Positions 23,893 through 32,337 of a stretch of 64,000 nucleotides of DNA are shown here, piece after piece. The stretch is taken from positions 62,001 through 126,000 of the forward strand of contig JAXLWB010000020.1 in NCBI GenBank assembly GCA_046328715.1. The letters are read 5' to 3'. Each line of letters opens with the position of its first letter. Positions within the stretch are counted from its first letter, which is position 1. The notes under the pieces were generated by a model. The model searched no databases. It saw nothing but the letters and a program-made list of their open reading frames with translations, and was not told the origin of the DNA. Origin of the DNA: JAXLWB01 sp046328715. GTDB taxonomy: Bacteria; Chloroflexota; Anaerolineae; Caldilineales; Caldilineaceae. The translations under genes and the position numbers were made by a program.

Positions 23893-25053
23893 TTAATCAT
23901 GACTATTTAAAAATATCTGCATCCGCTTCACCGCCAATTCTGGATCACGTAATAGCCCAGCTTGATCGGCGAGGACGAAGAGTTGACAGAGATGGTCCAC
24001 CGAGCGGGCGCTCTCCTGCGCGCCGACCATCTTGAACTGCTCTTGATGACCGTTGAGCCAGGCGAGAAAGACGATGCCGGTTTTGTAATGGTAGGTTGGC
24101 GTCTGGAAAATGTGACGGGAAAGGGGCACGGTCGGCGCAAAGAGTTCGTTGTAACGCTGCACATCGCCCGCATCCAGTGCCTGAAAGGCGGCGGCGGCGA
24201 CTGGCGCAATCGCATCGAAGATACCGAGCAATGCGTCGCTGTACCCCTGCGCATCGCCCAGGATCAATTCGGGATAGTTAAAGTCGTCGCCCGTGTACAT
24301 GCGCACCCCCGCTGGCAGGCGGCGGCGCATGTCGATCTCGCGTTGGGCATCAAGCAAGGAGATCTTGATGCCATCGATCTTGCTGGCGTTGTCGTGTAGG
24401 ATGGTCAGACAGTTTTCCATCGCCGCACTCAAATCGCGTGAACCCCAGTAACCGGCTAGCTGTGGGTCGAACATGTCGCCCAACCAATGGATGATCACTG
24501 GCTGCTTCACCTGGCTCAGAATGCGATCATAGACACGTCCATAATCATCGGGACTCTTAGCGCACGCCGCCAATGCCCGACTCGCCATCATGATCACTCG
24601 TCCGCCCAAGCCTTCGACAAAGCCAATCTGCTCCTCGTAGGCGGCGATCACCTCGTCCACGCTGCGAGCTGGGCTTGGCGTCAGATGGTCGGTTCCAGCC
24701 CCACTCGCTACCTCGCCACCCGCCACCCGCGCCTCCGCCAATGAACGCCGGATCAACTCTTGGCTGGCGACCCAATCCAGCCCCATGCCACGCTGCGCCG
24801 TGTCCATTGCCTCGGCCACGGCAAAGCCAAGCGACCAGAGATGGCGACGATAGGCCAGCGTCCGCTCCCAATCGAGCTGGACAGGTCGTGAGCGGTCGCT
24901 GTGATCGGCGGTTGGATCGGCAACGACATGGGCCGCCGCAAAGGCAATCCGGCTGCGAAAGGGTGCGGGAGAGATCGCTAACTGCGTCGGCTCCTTGAGC
25001 GTATAGGCGGTCAGCGTGCCGTTTTCAAGTGGAAGGTTCAGCGTGTAGGACAT
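23893..25053 (-). CDS. DUF993-family protein (dihydrodipicolinate-synthase-like TIM barrel)
   Basis: 386 residues from ATG 25053 (GGAG, 6 nt upstream); an earlier in-frame start lacks a site. Features of DUF993: AFAAAHVVADPTAD, LAYRRHLWSLGFAVAEAMDT, QRGMGLDWVASQELIRRS, VKQPVIIHWLGDMFDP, SKIDGIKISLLDAQREIDMR (the Lys corresponds to the Schiff-base position of the DHDPS fold), and TGDDFNYPELILGDAQGYSD. Probably an aldolase or lyase of sugar-acid breakdown; substrate unknown. Likely first gene of the cluster with galM and the oxidoreductase. Confidence 0.85.
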   Translation of the reverse strand: MSYTLNLPLENGTLTAYTLKEPTQLAISPAPFRSRIAFAAAHVVADPTADHSDRSRPVQLDWERTLAYRRHLWSLGFAVAEAMDTAQRGMGLDWVASQELIRRSLAEARVAGGEVASGAGTDHLTPSPARSVDEVIAAYEEQIGFVEGLGGRVIMMASRALAACAKSPDDYGRVYDRILSQVKQPVIIHWLGDMFDPQLAGYWGSRDLSAAMENCLTILHDNASKIDGIKISLLDAQREIDMRRRLPAGVRMYTGDDFNYPELILGDAQGYSDALLGIFDAIAPVAAAAFQALDAGDVQRYNELFAPTVPLSRHIFQTPTYHYKTGIVFLAWLNGHQEQFKMVGAQESARSVDHLCQLFVLADQAGLLRDPELAVKRMQIFLNSHD

Positions 25054-25558
25054 AAATTCTCCATTCTGCTCTGAAAATAGCGAATTACGAATTGTGAATT
25101 GCAAAGTCGCCTTCCACTCGCTTTTTCATTGTTATTGGTGCGGTAGGCATATCGCCTGATGTGATCATGGGCTTTCTGGGCTATGCCTCGGATTATACCG
25201 CATTTTCATCGCTTCTCAAGAAGAGATCAGTGGGCCGTTTGAGATTCGAGGTACGATGGTACGCCTCTACGATTGTATCACCTCTATTTGCGTTGTCTAT
25301 TAGAGCGCGGCTCGTAGGAAGCGCGGAGCGGATCTGCCATCGTAGTGATCCGCGTACCCTGATATCCGCGTCTCTACGATCCGAGTTCCTTTCTATCCGA
25401 GTTGCCAAAAATCCCTTGCTCAATCAGCCCTCGTGCTATTTTTCATTTCCTGGTTATCCGATAGAAAATAAGGTGCAAGATGCAAGGGGCAGGGGGCAAA
25501 AAAGACAACCTGCAACTCTGCAACTCTGCAACCTGCAACTTTTCAACCAGGAGTCATC
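25054..25558. other. 505-bp intergenic region between divergent genes
   Basis: No gene seen. It contains AATTGTGAATTGC words just upstream of DUF993 (also near 6215 and 29995), several small palindromes (GCGGATCTGCCATCG to CGATCCGCG region at 25325-25360), and the word run GCAACTCTGCAACTCTGCAA (about 25508-25527) ahead of AGGAG for the amidohydrolase. Promoters for both genes should lie here; none stands out. Confidence 0.45.
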
Positions 25559-27151
25559 ATGCAAACGGACTTATTAGTAATCAACGGCAAGATTCATACC
25601 ATGGACGACGCTCGCCCGATCGTCTCGGCCCTGGCGATCACCAATGGCAAAGTGGTCGATTGGGGTACCAGCGAGGAGCTGTTGGAGATCTACGAAGAGC
25701 ACTCCGGCGTAGTCGATCTGGGTGGCAATACGGTTGTGCCCGGCTTTATCGAAGCCCACATCCACTTTCTCTACTATGGTCAAAGCCTCAGTCGCATCGA
25801 TTTGATGGAAGTGCCTTCACTGGCCGAGGCGTTGCAACGGGTGCGTGTACGAGCAGAGGAGACCCCAGCAGGACGTTGGCTGCTCGGTCGCGGCTGGGAT
25901 CAATCGGTGTGGGGCGACGGCGTTACCTTCCCTTCCAAGGACGACTTGGACGAAATTACCACCGAGCATCCAGTCTTCCTGAGTCGCAAATGTGGTCACA
26001 TTGCCTGGGCCAACAGCAAAGCGCTGGAACTGGCCGGTGTCACTGCACAAACCGCCGACCCGGCTGGCGGCGAGATCGAACGCTCCGCCAATGGTGAACC
26101 CACAGGTATCCTCAAGGAAAATGCCATCGACCTCGTGCGCCAAGCCGTGCCGGAGCCAACGTTTGAAGAGAACCTGGATGCCATGCGTCTGGCCCAAGAC
26201 AAATTGCACAGCATGGGTGTCACCAGTATGCACTTGATGGGCGGCGATACGTTGGCTGGCTTGCAGACGTTGCATGACGCCAATGAACTTAAACTGCGTA
26301 CCACTTTCAACATCCCAGTCGATCAAATGGATGCGGCCATTCAACTCGGGCTGCGTCCCGGCTTTGGAGATGACATGCTGCGCATCGGTGCCATCAAGAT
26401 CTTTGCCGATGGATCATTGGGTGGACGTACCGCTCTGATGATCGACCCCTACGAGAACCAACCTGACAACCGTGGCATCGCCGTCACCAGCCGTGAGCAG
26501 ATGTTTGCCTACGTAGAAAAAGCTGCCCGCGCCGGCCTACCGGTGAGCGTCCATGCGATTGGCGATCAGGCCAACCGCAACGTGCTTGACGCCATCGAAG
26601 CAGTGCGCAAGCAAGGAATCGGTCCGCAGCTACGCCACCGCATCGAACACGCTCAGGTGCTGCATCCTAGCGACATTCCACGCTTTGCCCAACTGGGCAT
26701 CGTCGCCTCGCCACAGCCGATCCATGCTACGCAGGATATGAAGATTGTCGATGCTTATTGGGGCAAACGGGGCAAAGGGGCCTACGCCTTCCGCAGCCTG
26801 CTTGAAAGCGGTGCGGTGTTGGCGCTCGGCTCGGATGCGCCGGTTGAAACGCCCGACGTCATGGTCGGTCTGCACGCCGCCACCACCCGCTGTCGTGCCG
26901 ACGGCACCCCCGGCGGCGATGGCTGGTATCCCGAACAGAAGTTGACCATCGACGAAGCGGTGCGTGGCTACACCGTCGGTGCCGCCTATGCGGTGGGCAT
27001 GGAAGATCGCCAGGGTAAACTCGCCCCCGGCATGTTGGCCGATCTGGTCGTGCTATCGCAGGATATTTTTTCCATCAACCCGATGGCGATCCTGGAAACC
27101 GAGATTGAGATGACAATGGTGGGCGGAGAGTGGGTGTTTGGCGTTCAATAA
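25559..27151 (+). CDS. YtcJ-like metal-dependent amidohydrolase (530 residues)
   Basis: ATG 25559 with AGGAG at 6-nt spacing. The small beta-sandwich (MQTDLLVINGKIHTMDD) wraps a barrel whose first metal motif is H67-x-H69 in PGFIEAHIHF. Other family marks are WLLGRGWDQSVWG, LSRKCGHIAWANSKALELAG, KIFADGSLGGRTALM, VSVHAIGDQANRNVLDAI (metal His), RHRIEHAQVLHPSDI and LALGSDAPVETPDVM (catalytic Asp). It hydrolyses an N-acyl or amide bond of unknown substrate. It shares family, but only distant sequence, with the minus-strand gene at 28283-29962. Confidence 0.9.
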   Translation: MQTDLLVINGKIHTMDDARPIVSALAITNGKVVDWGTSEELLEIYEEHSGVVDLGGNTVVPGFIEAHIHFLYYGQSLSRIDLMEVPSLAEALQRVRVRAEETPAGRWLLGRGWDQSVWGDGVTFPSKDDLDEITTEHPVFLSRKCGHIAWANSKALELAGVTAQTADPAGGEIERSANGEPTGILKENAIDLVRQAVPEPTFEENLDAMRLAQDKLHSMGVTSMHLMGGDTLAGLQTLHDANELKLRTTFNIPVDQMDAAIQLGLRPGFGDDMLRIGAIKIFADGSLGGRTALMIDPYENQPDNRGIAVTSREQMFAYVEKAARAGLPVSVHAIGDQANRNVLDAIEAVRKQGIGPQLRHRIEHAQVLHPSDIPRFAQLGIVASPQPIHATQDMKIVDAYWGKRGKGAYAFRSLLESGAVLALGSDAPVETPDVMVGLHAATTRCRADGTPGGDGWYPEQKLTIDEAVRGYTVGAAYAVGMEDRQGKLAPGMLADLVVLSQDIFSINPMAILETEIEMTMVGGEWVFGVQ

Positions 27152-27209
27152 GGTTTAGTGCGAATGAGCCACGAAGCGCAGTCTGAATATAGCATCTGTT
27201 CATGTTAAC

Positions 27210-27250
27210 AAAGAGAGGGCCTTGAAATTATTTTCCAAGGCCCTCTCTTT
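27210..27250. terminator. Strong bidirectional intrinsic terminator
   Basis: Perfect 15-bp stem AAAGAGAGGGCCTTG (27210-27224) / CAAGGCCCTCTCTTT (27236-27250) with an 11-nt AT loop. The arms start with A3 and end with T3-4, so it works in both directions: for the plus-strand amidohydrolase and for the minus-strand tRNA-like RNA that ends 3 bp away. Confidence 0.85.
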
Positions 27251-27253
27251 TAG

Positions 27254-27380
27254 GTGGGAGTAGAAGGAATCGAACCTTCTTGTGCTAGGTCGCAAAAAAT
27301 GACAAGTTTGAGATAGACACTCTCTTTCTCATAGTGTAGGAAGTTCAGTCACCAGACCTTCCCACTAGCACACATCCCAC
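27254..27380 (-). ncRNA. tRNA-like RNA candidate (T-arm, acceptor-like helix, long inner helix)
   Basis: On the minus strand the 3' part is a textbook T-arm, GAAGGTTCGATTCCTTC (27279-27263), followed by TACTCCCACC and then the terminator. The 5' part GTGGGA (27380-27375) pairs with TCCCAC (27259-27254), and TGTGCTAG (27372-27365) pairs perfectly with CTAGCACA (27288-27281). Inside are hairpins GGAAG...CTTCC and ACACT...AGTGT. It has no D-arm or anticodon arm of tRNA. The topology recalls the tRNA-like domain of tmRNA, but it is only 127 nt and has no plausible tag. It could be a novel RNA or a decayed tRNA or tmRNA. Confidence 0.4.
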
Positions 27381-27602
27381 TGCTACACACAACCAAATCA
27401 ATTGGTCAACAGCGTTCATAGAAGCTCCTTTGACAGCTAAATAGACTAACTGGCCAATGGTTAACATATCAACACCTGTTGAAAGAACAGCATCTATCTT
27501 AAACTTATCACTAAGCTTTGCGCATGATAAACTGCTTACTGCTTCAATAGCAGAGGATTGCTTTATAGTACGCTCACCACCAAAATCAATAAGGATATGG
27601 AT
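27345..27602 (-). pseudogene. Open frame without ATG, faintly like the end of quinolinate phosphoribosyltransferase
   Basis: 85 codons from a stop at 27603 to TGA at 27345, reading AIEAVSSLSCAKLSDKF and VLSTGVDMLTIGQLVYLAV. The last part has the spacing of the NadC C-terminus (EASGG...TGVDxISxGALT), but key glycines are lost and there is no start. Probably a relic; it overlaps the 5' part of the tRNA-like RNA. The remaining 27603-27796 is AT-rich with a TTTACTGA/TCAGTAAA repeat and no gene. Confidence 0.25.
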
Positions 27603-27796
27603 TTACTGATATTTGGGGTAGTCCTTAATCTAGAAGTCAGTAAATAAACACACGAAGCTGAAGCTGCTTCTTCTCTGCGATTTTGCATGATACGTATCGC
27701 AGAATTTTGTTGCTTTATCGACCCTTCTTTCTCAATATTCTTTTATATTACACAATATTAAAGTGATTTTCGGTTGTTTTACTTACAATCTATCTG

Positions 27797-28147
27797 TTAT
27801 TCCAATCGCGCTTTGGTCCTTCTCTGGATCTGTGTAGAATAGCGTAGCTCTTTGAGCCAGACTACTGGATCGTCAATTTCCTCATCATCCCACGCTGTCG
27901 TATCAATTTCGCCTGACTCAATCATTGCCGCAATTTCAGCCCCACTTTTCGGCGTAGATTTGATTTGTTGCTCCAGTTGGGCCAAATTAGGATTTCTTCT
28001 GTGGGAATTCTTTGGTTTAACCTCGGACTGAGGGTTTGGTAAATTCACTTTTAATAAATTGCCAAGCCAAACGATCAACTCGGCTTGTTCAGCAGGTGCA
28101 AGCTGGCTCGCCATAGTTTTTGCTTTTTCAAGTTTCTGGATCGACAT
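27797..28147 (-). CDS. Small acidic protein, antitoxin-like (116 residues)
   Basis: ATG 28147 with GGAGG 5-6 nt upstream decides this start over three upstream ATGs. The sequence runs MSIQKLEKAKTMASQLAPAE, QAELIVWLGNLLKVN, a Lys/Asn/Pro linker, then KSGAEIAAMIESGEIDTTAW and DDEEIDDPVVWLKELR. The C-terminal part resembles small antitoxin-like proteins with an E-I-D-x-x-x-W-x-D/E pattern that wrap a toxin. No toxin gene is next to it; an orphan or solitary regulator is possible. Confidence 0.55.
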   Translation of the reverse strand: MSIQKLEKAKTMASQLAPAEQAELIVWLGNLLKVNLPNPQSEVKPKNSHRRNPNLAQLEQQIKSTPKSGAEIAAMIESGEIDTTAWDDEEIDDPVVWLKELRYSTQIQRRTKARLE

Positions 28148-28282
28148 CTCTTCCTCCATTTTGTTTTCTATGGAGTTCATTATGCCAAAAGCGGTTTGTT
28201 TTGGCATATGTGAGTTACAGCGAATTCCTCACCCTCTACCCAGGGCGATGCCCGTGGGTTAGCCAAGGTCGCCCCGATGGGG

Positions 28283-29962
28283 TTAGTGATTTTGCCACAC
28301 CAACTGACCATTGACCATCGTCATCGTCACCTTAGTTTCTTTGATCTCTTCATCCGAAACGCCGAAATAGTCACGGTCGAGGAGCGCAAGATCGGCGACT
28401 TTGCCGATTTCGAGCGTACCTTTGAGCGATTCTTCGCGTGTCAGCCAGGTGCCAGCGTGGGTGTAGAGACGCAATGCTTCGAGTCGTGAGACGGCTTGGT
28501 CTTGGGCGACAAAGTGATCGAGGTTGTTTTTGCGCGTCACTAAGGCGTAGAGCGCCGGGAATGGATTGTGCGATGGGGTACTTGGCACATCAGAACTGGC
28601 GGTGACGATCACGCCATGGTCGAGTAGCTTGCGCACTGGTTTGTAGTTGGCTGCTCGTCGCTCTCCTACATCGCGGAAGATCATGTCCCCTTCCCAATAG
28701 ACAAAGGTCGGCTGCACCACTGCCGCAATGCGGTGTTTGGCCATCAACTGGATCGCTTTGTCTGAAGGGAAGTAGGCGTGGATGATGTTGTGGCGCATGT
28801 CGGCCTGCGGCACATCCTGCATGACACGCGCAAAGGTCTCCACCGCTACATCCATCGCCCGGTCGCCGCAGGTGTGGATGCCGACATCCCACCCCAATTC
28901 CTGCGCCGTGCGGAAGTAGCGATAGAGCCTCTCGGGCGAAAGGCGATTGAAGCCGCGCACTTCGCTCTCCCCTTCAAAGGGCTCATACATCCAGGCGGTG
29001 CGCGAACTGGTTCCGCCATCAATCGCCATCTTCAAGCCGCCGATCTTCAGCCACTCATCCCCCAGACCACTGAAAATGCCGATGCCCTGCGCCCGCGCAT
29101 CCAGTTCTGCTTCGGTCTCATCCTCGCGGAAGCCATGCCAGTTGGCGAGCAGGTTAAGGCGTACAGACAATTGCGGATTGGATTCACTACTTGCAACTTG
29201 CAACCTGCTACCTGCTTGATAATAACGCTGATACGCCTGAATCTCGTACGGATACAGCCCTGGATCAAGCACGCTGGTGATGCCGTAGCGGTTGAAATCT
29301 TGGCAGCCAAGTTTGATTGCTTCGTGTAGTTGTGACCAAGTGGGGCGAGGGAGGAGCGAACGTACCAGCAACTTGGCCGCTGCGCGGATGATGCCATTCG
29401 GTTCACCGTCGGCGTCGTGTTCGATCTTGCCGCTGGTGGGGTCGGGCGTGTGGCGGGTGATACCAGCCATGCGCAATGCCACGCTGTTGACGACATCCAT
29501 GTTGAAGAAGCGTTGTAGGATCACAGGATGCTGGTCAGTGGCAGGGTCAATGTCCCAGCGGGTGGGCAGGCGACCGGGTGGGGTGGAGAGGTCAAAGTTG
29601 CCCTCATTCCAACCCTGGCCGATGATCCAATGACCGGGTGGCGTGATCTCAGCCCGTTTGCGCACCAATTCCATCATCTCTTCGGGCGAGCGGCATTCAT
29701 CCAGGCGCACATGGGTCAGTTTGAGTCCCACTTCGAGCAGATGGGCGTGGCTGTCGAAGATGCCAGGAATGGTACAGCCGCCACGCAGGTCGATGCGTTG
29801 GGTCTGTGTGCCCGCCAATGGTAGAATCTCAGCGTCCGCACCGAGGGCAATGATGCGTCCATCCTTGATGGCGAGGGCTTGGGTAACGGTTGACTGTGGA
29901 TCGAGGGTATGGATAACGCCGTTAAAGACAATTGTATCTGGTGAAAGATCACGGACTATCAT
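28283..29962 (-). CDS. YtcJ-like metal-dependent amidohydrolase (559 residues)
   Basis: H72-A-H74 in GIFDSHAHLLEVG opens the metal site; WIIGQGWNEGNFDL, GGLKMAIDGGTSSRTAWMYE, DVGIHTCGDRAMDVAVETFA and RHNIIHAYFPSD follow in family order; VTASSDVPSTPSHNPFPALY gives the catalytic Asp. At about residues 248-258 the segment QAGSRLQVASSESN is encoded by a tandem GCAAGTTGCAAGT word also seen in intergenic repeats, so a small repeat insertion was tolerated in the coding sequence. It converges on the antitoxin-like gene and precedes the peptide importer operon. Confidence 0.9.
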   Translation of the reverse strand: MIVRDLSPDTIVFNGVIHTLDPQSTVTQALAIKDGRIIALGADAEILPLAGTQTQRIDLRGGCTIPGIFDSHAHLLEVGLKLTHVRLDECRSPEEMMELVRKRAEITPPGHWIIGQGWNEGNFDLSTPPGRLPTRWDIDPATDQHPVILQRFFNMDVVNSVALRMAGITRHTPDPTSGKIEHDADGEPNGIIRAAAKLLVRSLLPRPTWSQLHEAIKLGCQDFNRYGITSVLDPGLYPYEIQAYQRYYQAGSRLQVASSESNPQLSVRLNLLANWHGFREDETEAELDARAQGIGIFSGLGDEWLKIGGLKMAIDGGTSSRTAWMYEPFEGESEVRGFNRLSPERLYRYFRTAQELGWDVGIHTCGDRAMDVAVETFARVMQDVPQADMRHNIIHAYFPSDKAIQLMAKHRIAAVVQPTFVYWEGDMIFRDVGERRAANYKPVRKLLDHGVIVTASSDVPSTPSHNPFPALYALVTRKNNLDHFVAQDQAVSRLEALRLYTHAGTWLTREESLKGTLEIGKVADLALLDRDYFGVSDEEIKETKVTMTMVNGQLVWQNH

Positions 29963-30315
29963 TACTTTTCAACCTTCCTGTTCTAAAAATAGCGAATTGC
30001 GAATTGTGAGTCGCACGGGGCGTGCTGGCGAAACGATTCTACTTCGCACTATCCTGGCTTAAATTAACCATTCAGGCATTCTTCTTCCGGGAAGGGTCGA
30101 TTGTACGAGTTTCACTTACGCAAGAGCCTTCCCGGAAGATGAGTACTAAGAGGCGAAATCGATATACTTAAAAATAAAAATTCCGTGTCCCTTGATCTCC
30201 GTGTCGCAAAGCTTTGTAAACACGGATTTCAAGGAACACGGAATGAGATTGTATGGCTTTGGCCGTGAGACAGTAAATCAGTTTCACTGTCCTACTGTCT
30301 TACTAAACACTCACA
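29963..30315. other. 353-bp intergenic region with three palindromes
   Basis: No gene. TCTTCCGGGAAGG...CCTTCCCGGAAGA (30082-30141), ATTCCGTGTCCCTTGA...TTCAAGGAACACGGAAT (30179-30244) and a GACAGTAAATCAGTTTCACTGTCC word palindrome (30268-30300) follow one another. One of these probably terminates the importer operon, whose last gene ends at 30316. Confidence 0.5.
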
Positions 30316-32121
30316 CTAGCTCAATTTTGGTCGATCCGGGTGCTCGACGACGTAGACTTCGTTGAGCAAGCCAAAGTAGATGTTCCAGTCTTGCACGGAC
30401 AGCCCAGCCGAGTTCTTGGGCAGACCAGCGATCCATGGTTTGTAGAGGCGGATGTTGAATGGATAATAGATGTAAACCGCAGCGCCGTCTTCCAGCATCA
30501 GCTTTTCGGCCTCGGCGTAGAGTTTCATGCGATCATCCCAGGTGGGGGCACCGGCGGCCTCGTTGACCAATTTGTCAAACTCTTCGTTGGCAAACTCATG
30601 GCGATGGCCACTGGCAACATTTGAGTACCAGACTTGCTTGAGATTGTTGTTGGGATCTGGATAGTCCATGAACCAGCGCACGTAGACCAACTGAACTTCA
30701 TGAGCCCACATCTTCGGACGGAACGCCTTGTTCTCCATCCCTTCCAACTTCACTTCCATACCGAGGTTCTGCTTCAGCATGGCTTGCATCGCCTGGGCGA
30801 CCTGACCAGGTGTGCCTGAAAATTCGTCATTGCGGAAGGTAATGGTGATTTCGGGCCAGTTTTTGCCACCTTCATAGGGGGTGCCTTTGAGCAAATCCAT
30901 GGCGCGTTGTGGGTTGTACTCGCTGACATCCTTGACCCAATCATACTTGGCTGGATCGACATAGCCTGGTGAATCGGGCGGCACAAAGGTGTAGGCAACT
31001 TGACCCAAGCCTTGAAGCACGGACTTCAAGATCGCATCGCGGTCAATAGCGTGGCGCAACGCCTGGCGCACTTCCTTGACATCGAAGGGCGGCATCGAGT
31101 AAGAAGGAGCCAGATAGAAGGTTCCCGTGACCGAGAAGGGATAGAGCTCCTTGGAAAGCGCTTCGTCGCCCTGCAATCGGCTAAGTTCGCCAGCCGAGGC
31201 TTGGGCTCGATCCAATTCTCCTGCTTCATAGGGGGCCAATTGAGCATCGCTGCCGATGATCGGCGCAATGATCTTGCGCAGCTTGGCCTTGGTCTCTAAC
31301 TGGAACTCTTCGTAGCGTTCGAAGACCATCTCTTTCTCATGTTCCCAACTAGTCAATTTCCACGGGCCATTGGTGACGATATTCTCGGCTTCAGTCCACT
31401 TTTCGCCAAATTTCTCGACCGACGGGCGGTGAGCGGGAAGTGCAGCGGCATAGGCCAATACGGTCGGGAAGTAGCCACGTGGCCCTTCGAGAGTGATTTC
31501 CAGGGTGTTGGCATCCAATGCCTTAACCCCAATATCCTCGACCTTTGCCCCTTCTTTGCCGGTGTTGACTGCCTCACCATTCTTGACATCGAAGAGGAAG
31601 CCAGCATATTCAGCCTGGGTGGCGGGATCGAGCTGACGCTTGAACGACCATTCAAAGTCTTGGGCGGTTACTGGATCGCCGTTGGTCCACTTCAATCCTT
31701 GCTTCAAGTGGAAAGTATAGACCGTACCATCTTCACTCACATCCCACTTTTCGGCCACATAGGGCACCGGCTGATAGTCGGTATTGAAGCGGGTCAAGCC
31801 AGCAAAGAGTTCGGTGTGGCCATTGCAGTAGAGATATTTATTGAAGTCTTGGCTGGAAGGATCACCATTGGCCCACGGCACACGCATCACCTGTTCGGCA
31901 TCTGCTACAGCAGCGCCAGCGGCAGGAGCTGCTTCACCACCTGCTGCCGGTGCCGACGCTTCACCGCCGCTCGGCGCAGCAGCAGGGGCACAGGCAGCCA
32001 GCGCAGCACCCGTACCAGCAACTGCCAACAACTTGAGAAAATCACGGCGATCCATCCCGGCAGCGCGTGAGCGATTCATAAAGAGCGCAACTTGCCGGGG
32101 ATCTTTTGTCCAATCTTGCAT
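30316..32121 (-). CDS. Peptide/oligopeptide ABC importer substrate-binding lipoprotein (SBP_bac_5)
   Basis: 601 residues from ATG 32121 (AAAGGAGAA upstream). A Tat-type signal MDRRDFLKLLAVAGTGAALA ends in lipobox LAAC44, then an Ala/Pro/Gly linker. The mature domain shows family-5 marks: KWDVSEDGTVYTFHLKQGLK, WTNGDPVTAQDFEWSFKRQL, VRQALRHAIDRDAILKSVLQ, and WFMDYPDPNNNLKQVWYSNV near the C-terminus. It captures peptides or similar solutes outside the membrane for the two permeases upstream in the same operon. A MITE-like hairpin separates it from OppC. Tat export is notable, as most relatives use Sec. Confidence 0.9.
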   Translation of the reverse strand: MQDWTKDPRQVALFMNRSRAAGMDRRDFLKLLAVAGTGAALAACAPAAAPSGGEASAPAAGGEAAPAAGAAVADAEQVMRVPWANGDPSSQDFNKYLYCNGHTELFAGLTRFNTDYQPVPYVAEKWDVSEDGTVYTFHLKQGLKWTNGDPVTAQDFEWSFKRQLDPATQAEYAGFLFDVKNGEAVNTGKEGAKVEDIGVKALDANTLEITLEGPRGYFPTVLAYAAALPAHRPSVEKFGEKWTEAENIVTNGPWKLTSWEHEKEMVFERYEEFQLETKAKLRKIIAPIIGSDAQLAPYEAGELDRAQASAGELSRLQGDEALSKELYPFSVTGTFYLAPSYSMPPFDVKEVRQALRHAIDRDAILKSVLQGLGQVAYTFVPPDSPGYVDPAKYDWVKDVSEYNPQRAMDLLKGTPYEGGKNWPEITITFRNDEFSGTPGQVAQAMQAMLKQNLGMEVKLEGMENKAFRPKMWAHEVQLVYVRWFMDYPDPNNNLKQVWYSNVASGHRHEFANEEFDKLVNEAAGAPTWDDRMKLYAEAEKLMLEDGAAVYIYYPFNIRLYKPWIAGLPKNSAGLSVQDWNIYFGLLNEVYVVEHPDRPKLS

Positions 32122-32207
32122 AACTTGGTTCTCCTTTAACGAGAGATTGGAGATTGGAGATTGCTCGTACATCCAATCGCCAATCTCTAAACATTGATTG
32201 CGTATAG

Positions 32208-32336
32208 CCCCACCCTAACCCTCCCCAAATGAGGGAGGGAACTGTCACGAGGCGGATTGTGTCTGTTGGACAGCAGAAAAAAGGGAATCCGTCCCTTCAC
32301 TGTCCCCTCCCTTACCAGGGGAGGGTTAGGGTGGGG
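32208..32336. repeat. MITE-like element with CCCCACCCTAACCCTCCCC ends, copy 2
   Basis: 19-bp perfect inverted ends (32208-32226, 32318-32336) and the same interior words as 14752-14930. It occupies the whole gap between the permease stop and the binding-protein leader, inside the operon, where its hairpin could change the ratio of binding protein to permease. Confidence 0.7.
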
Positions 32337-32337
32337 T

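Noticed and set aside
27254..27380. Annotation as an ordinary tRNA
   Set aside because: Only the T-arm fits; no D-arm or anticodon arm can be folded, and the acceptor 7-bp pairing of a normal tRNA is broken.
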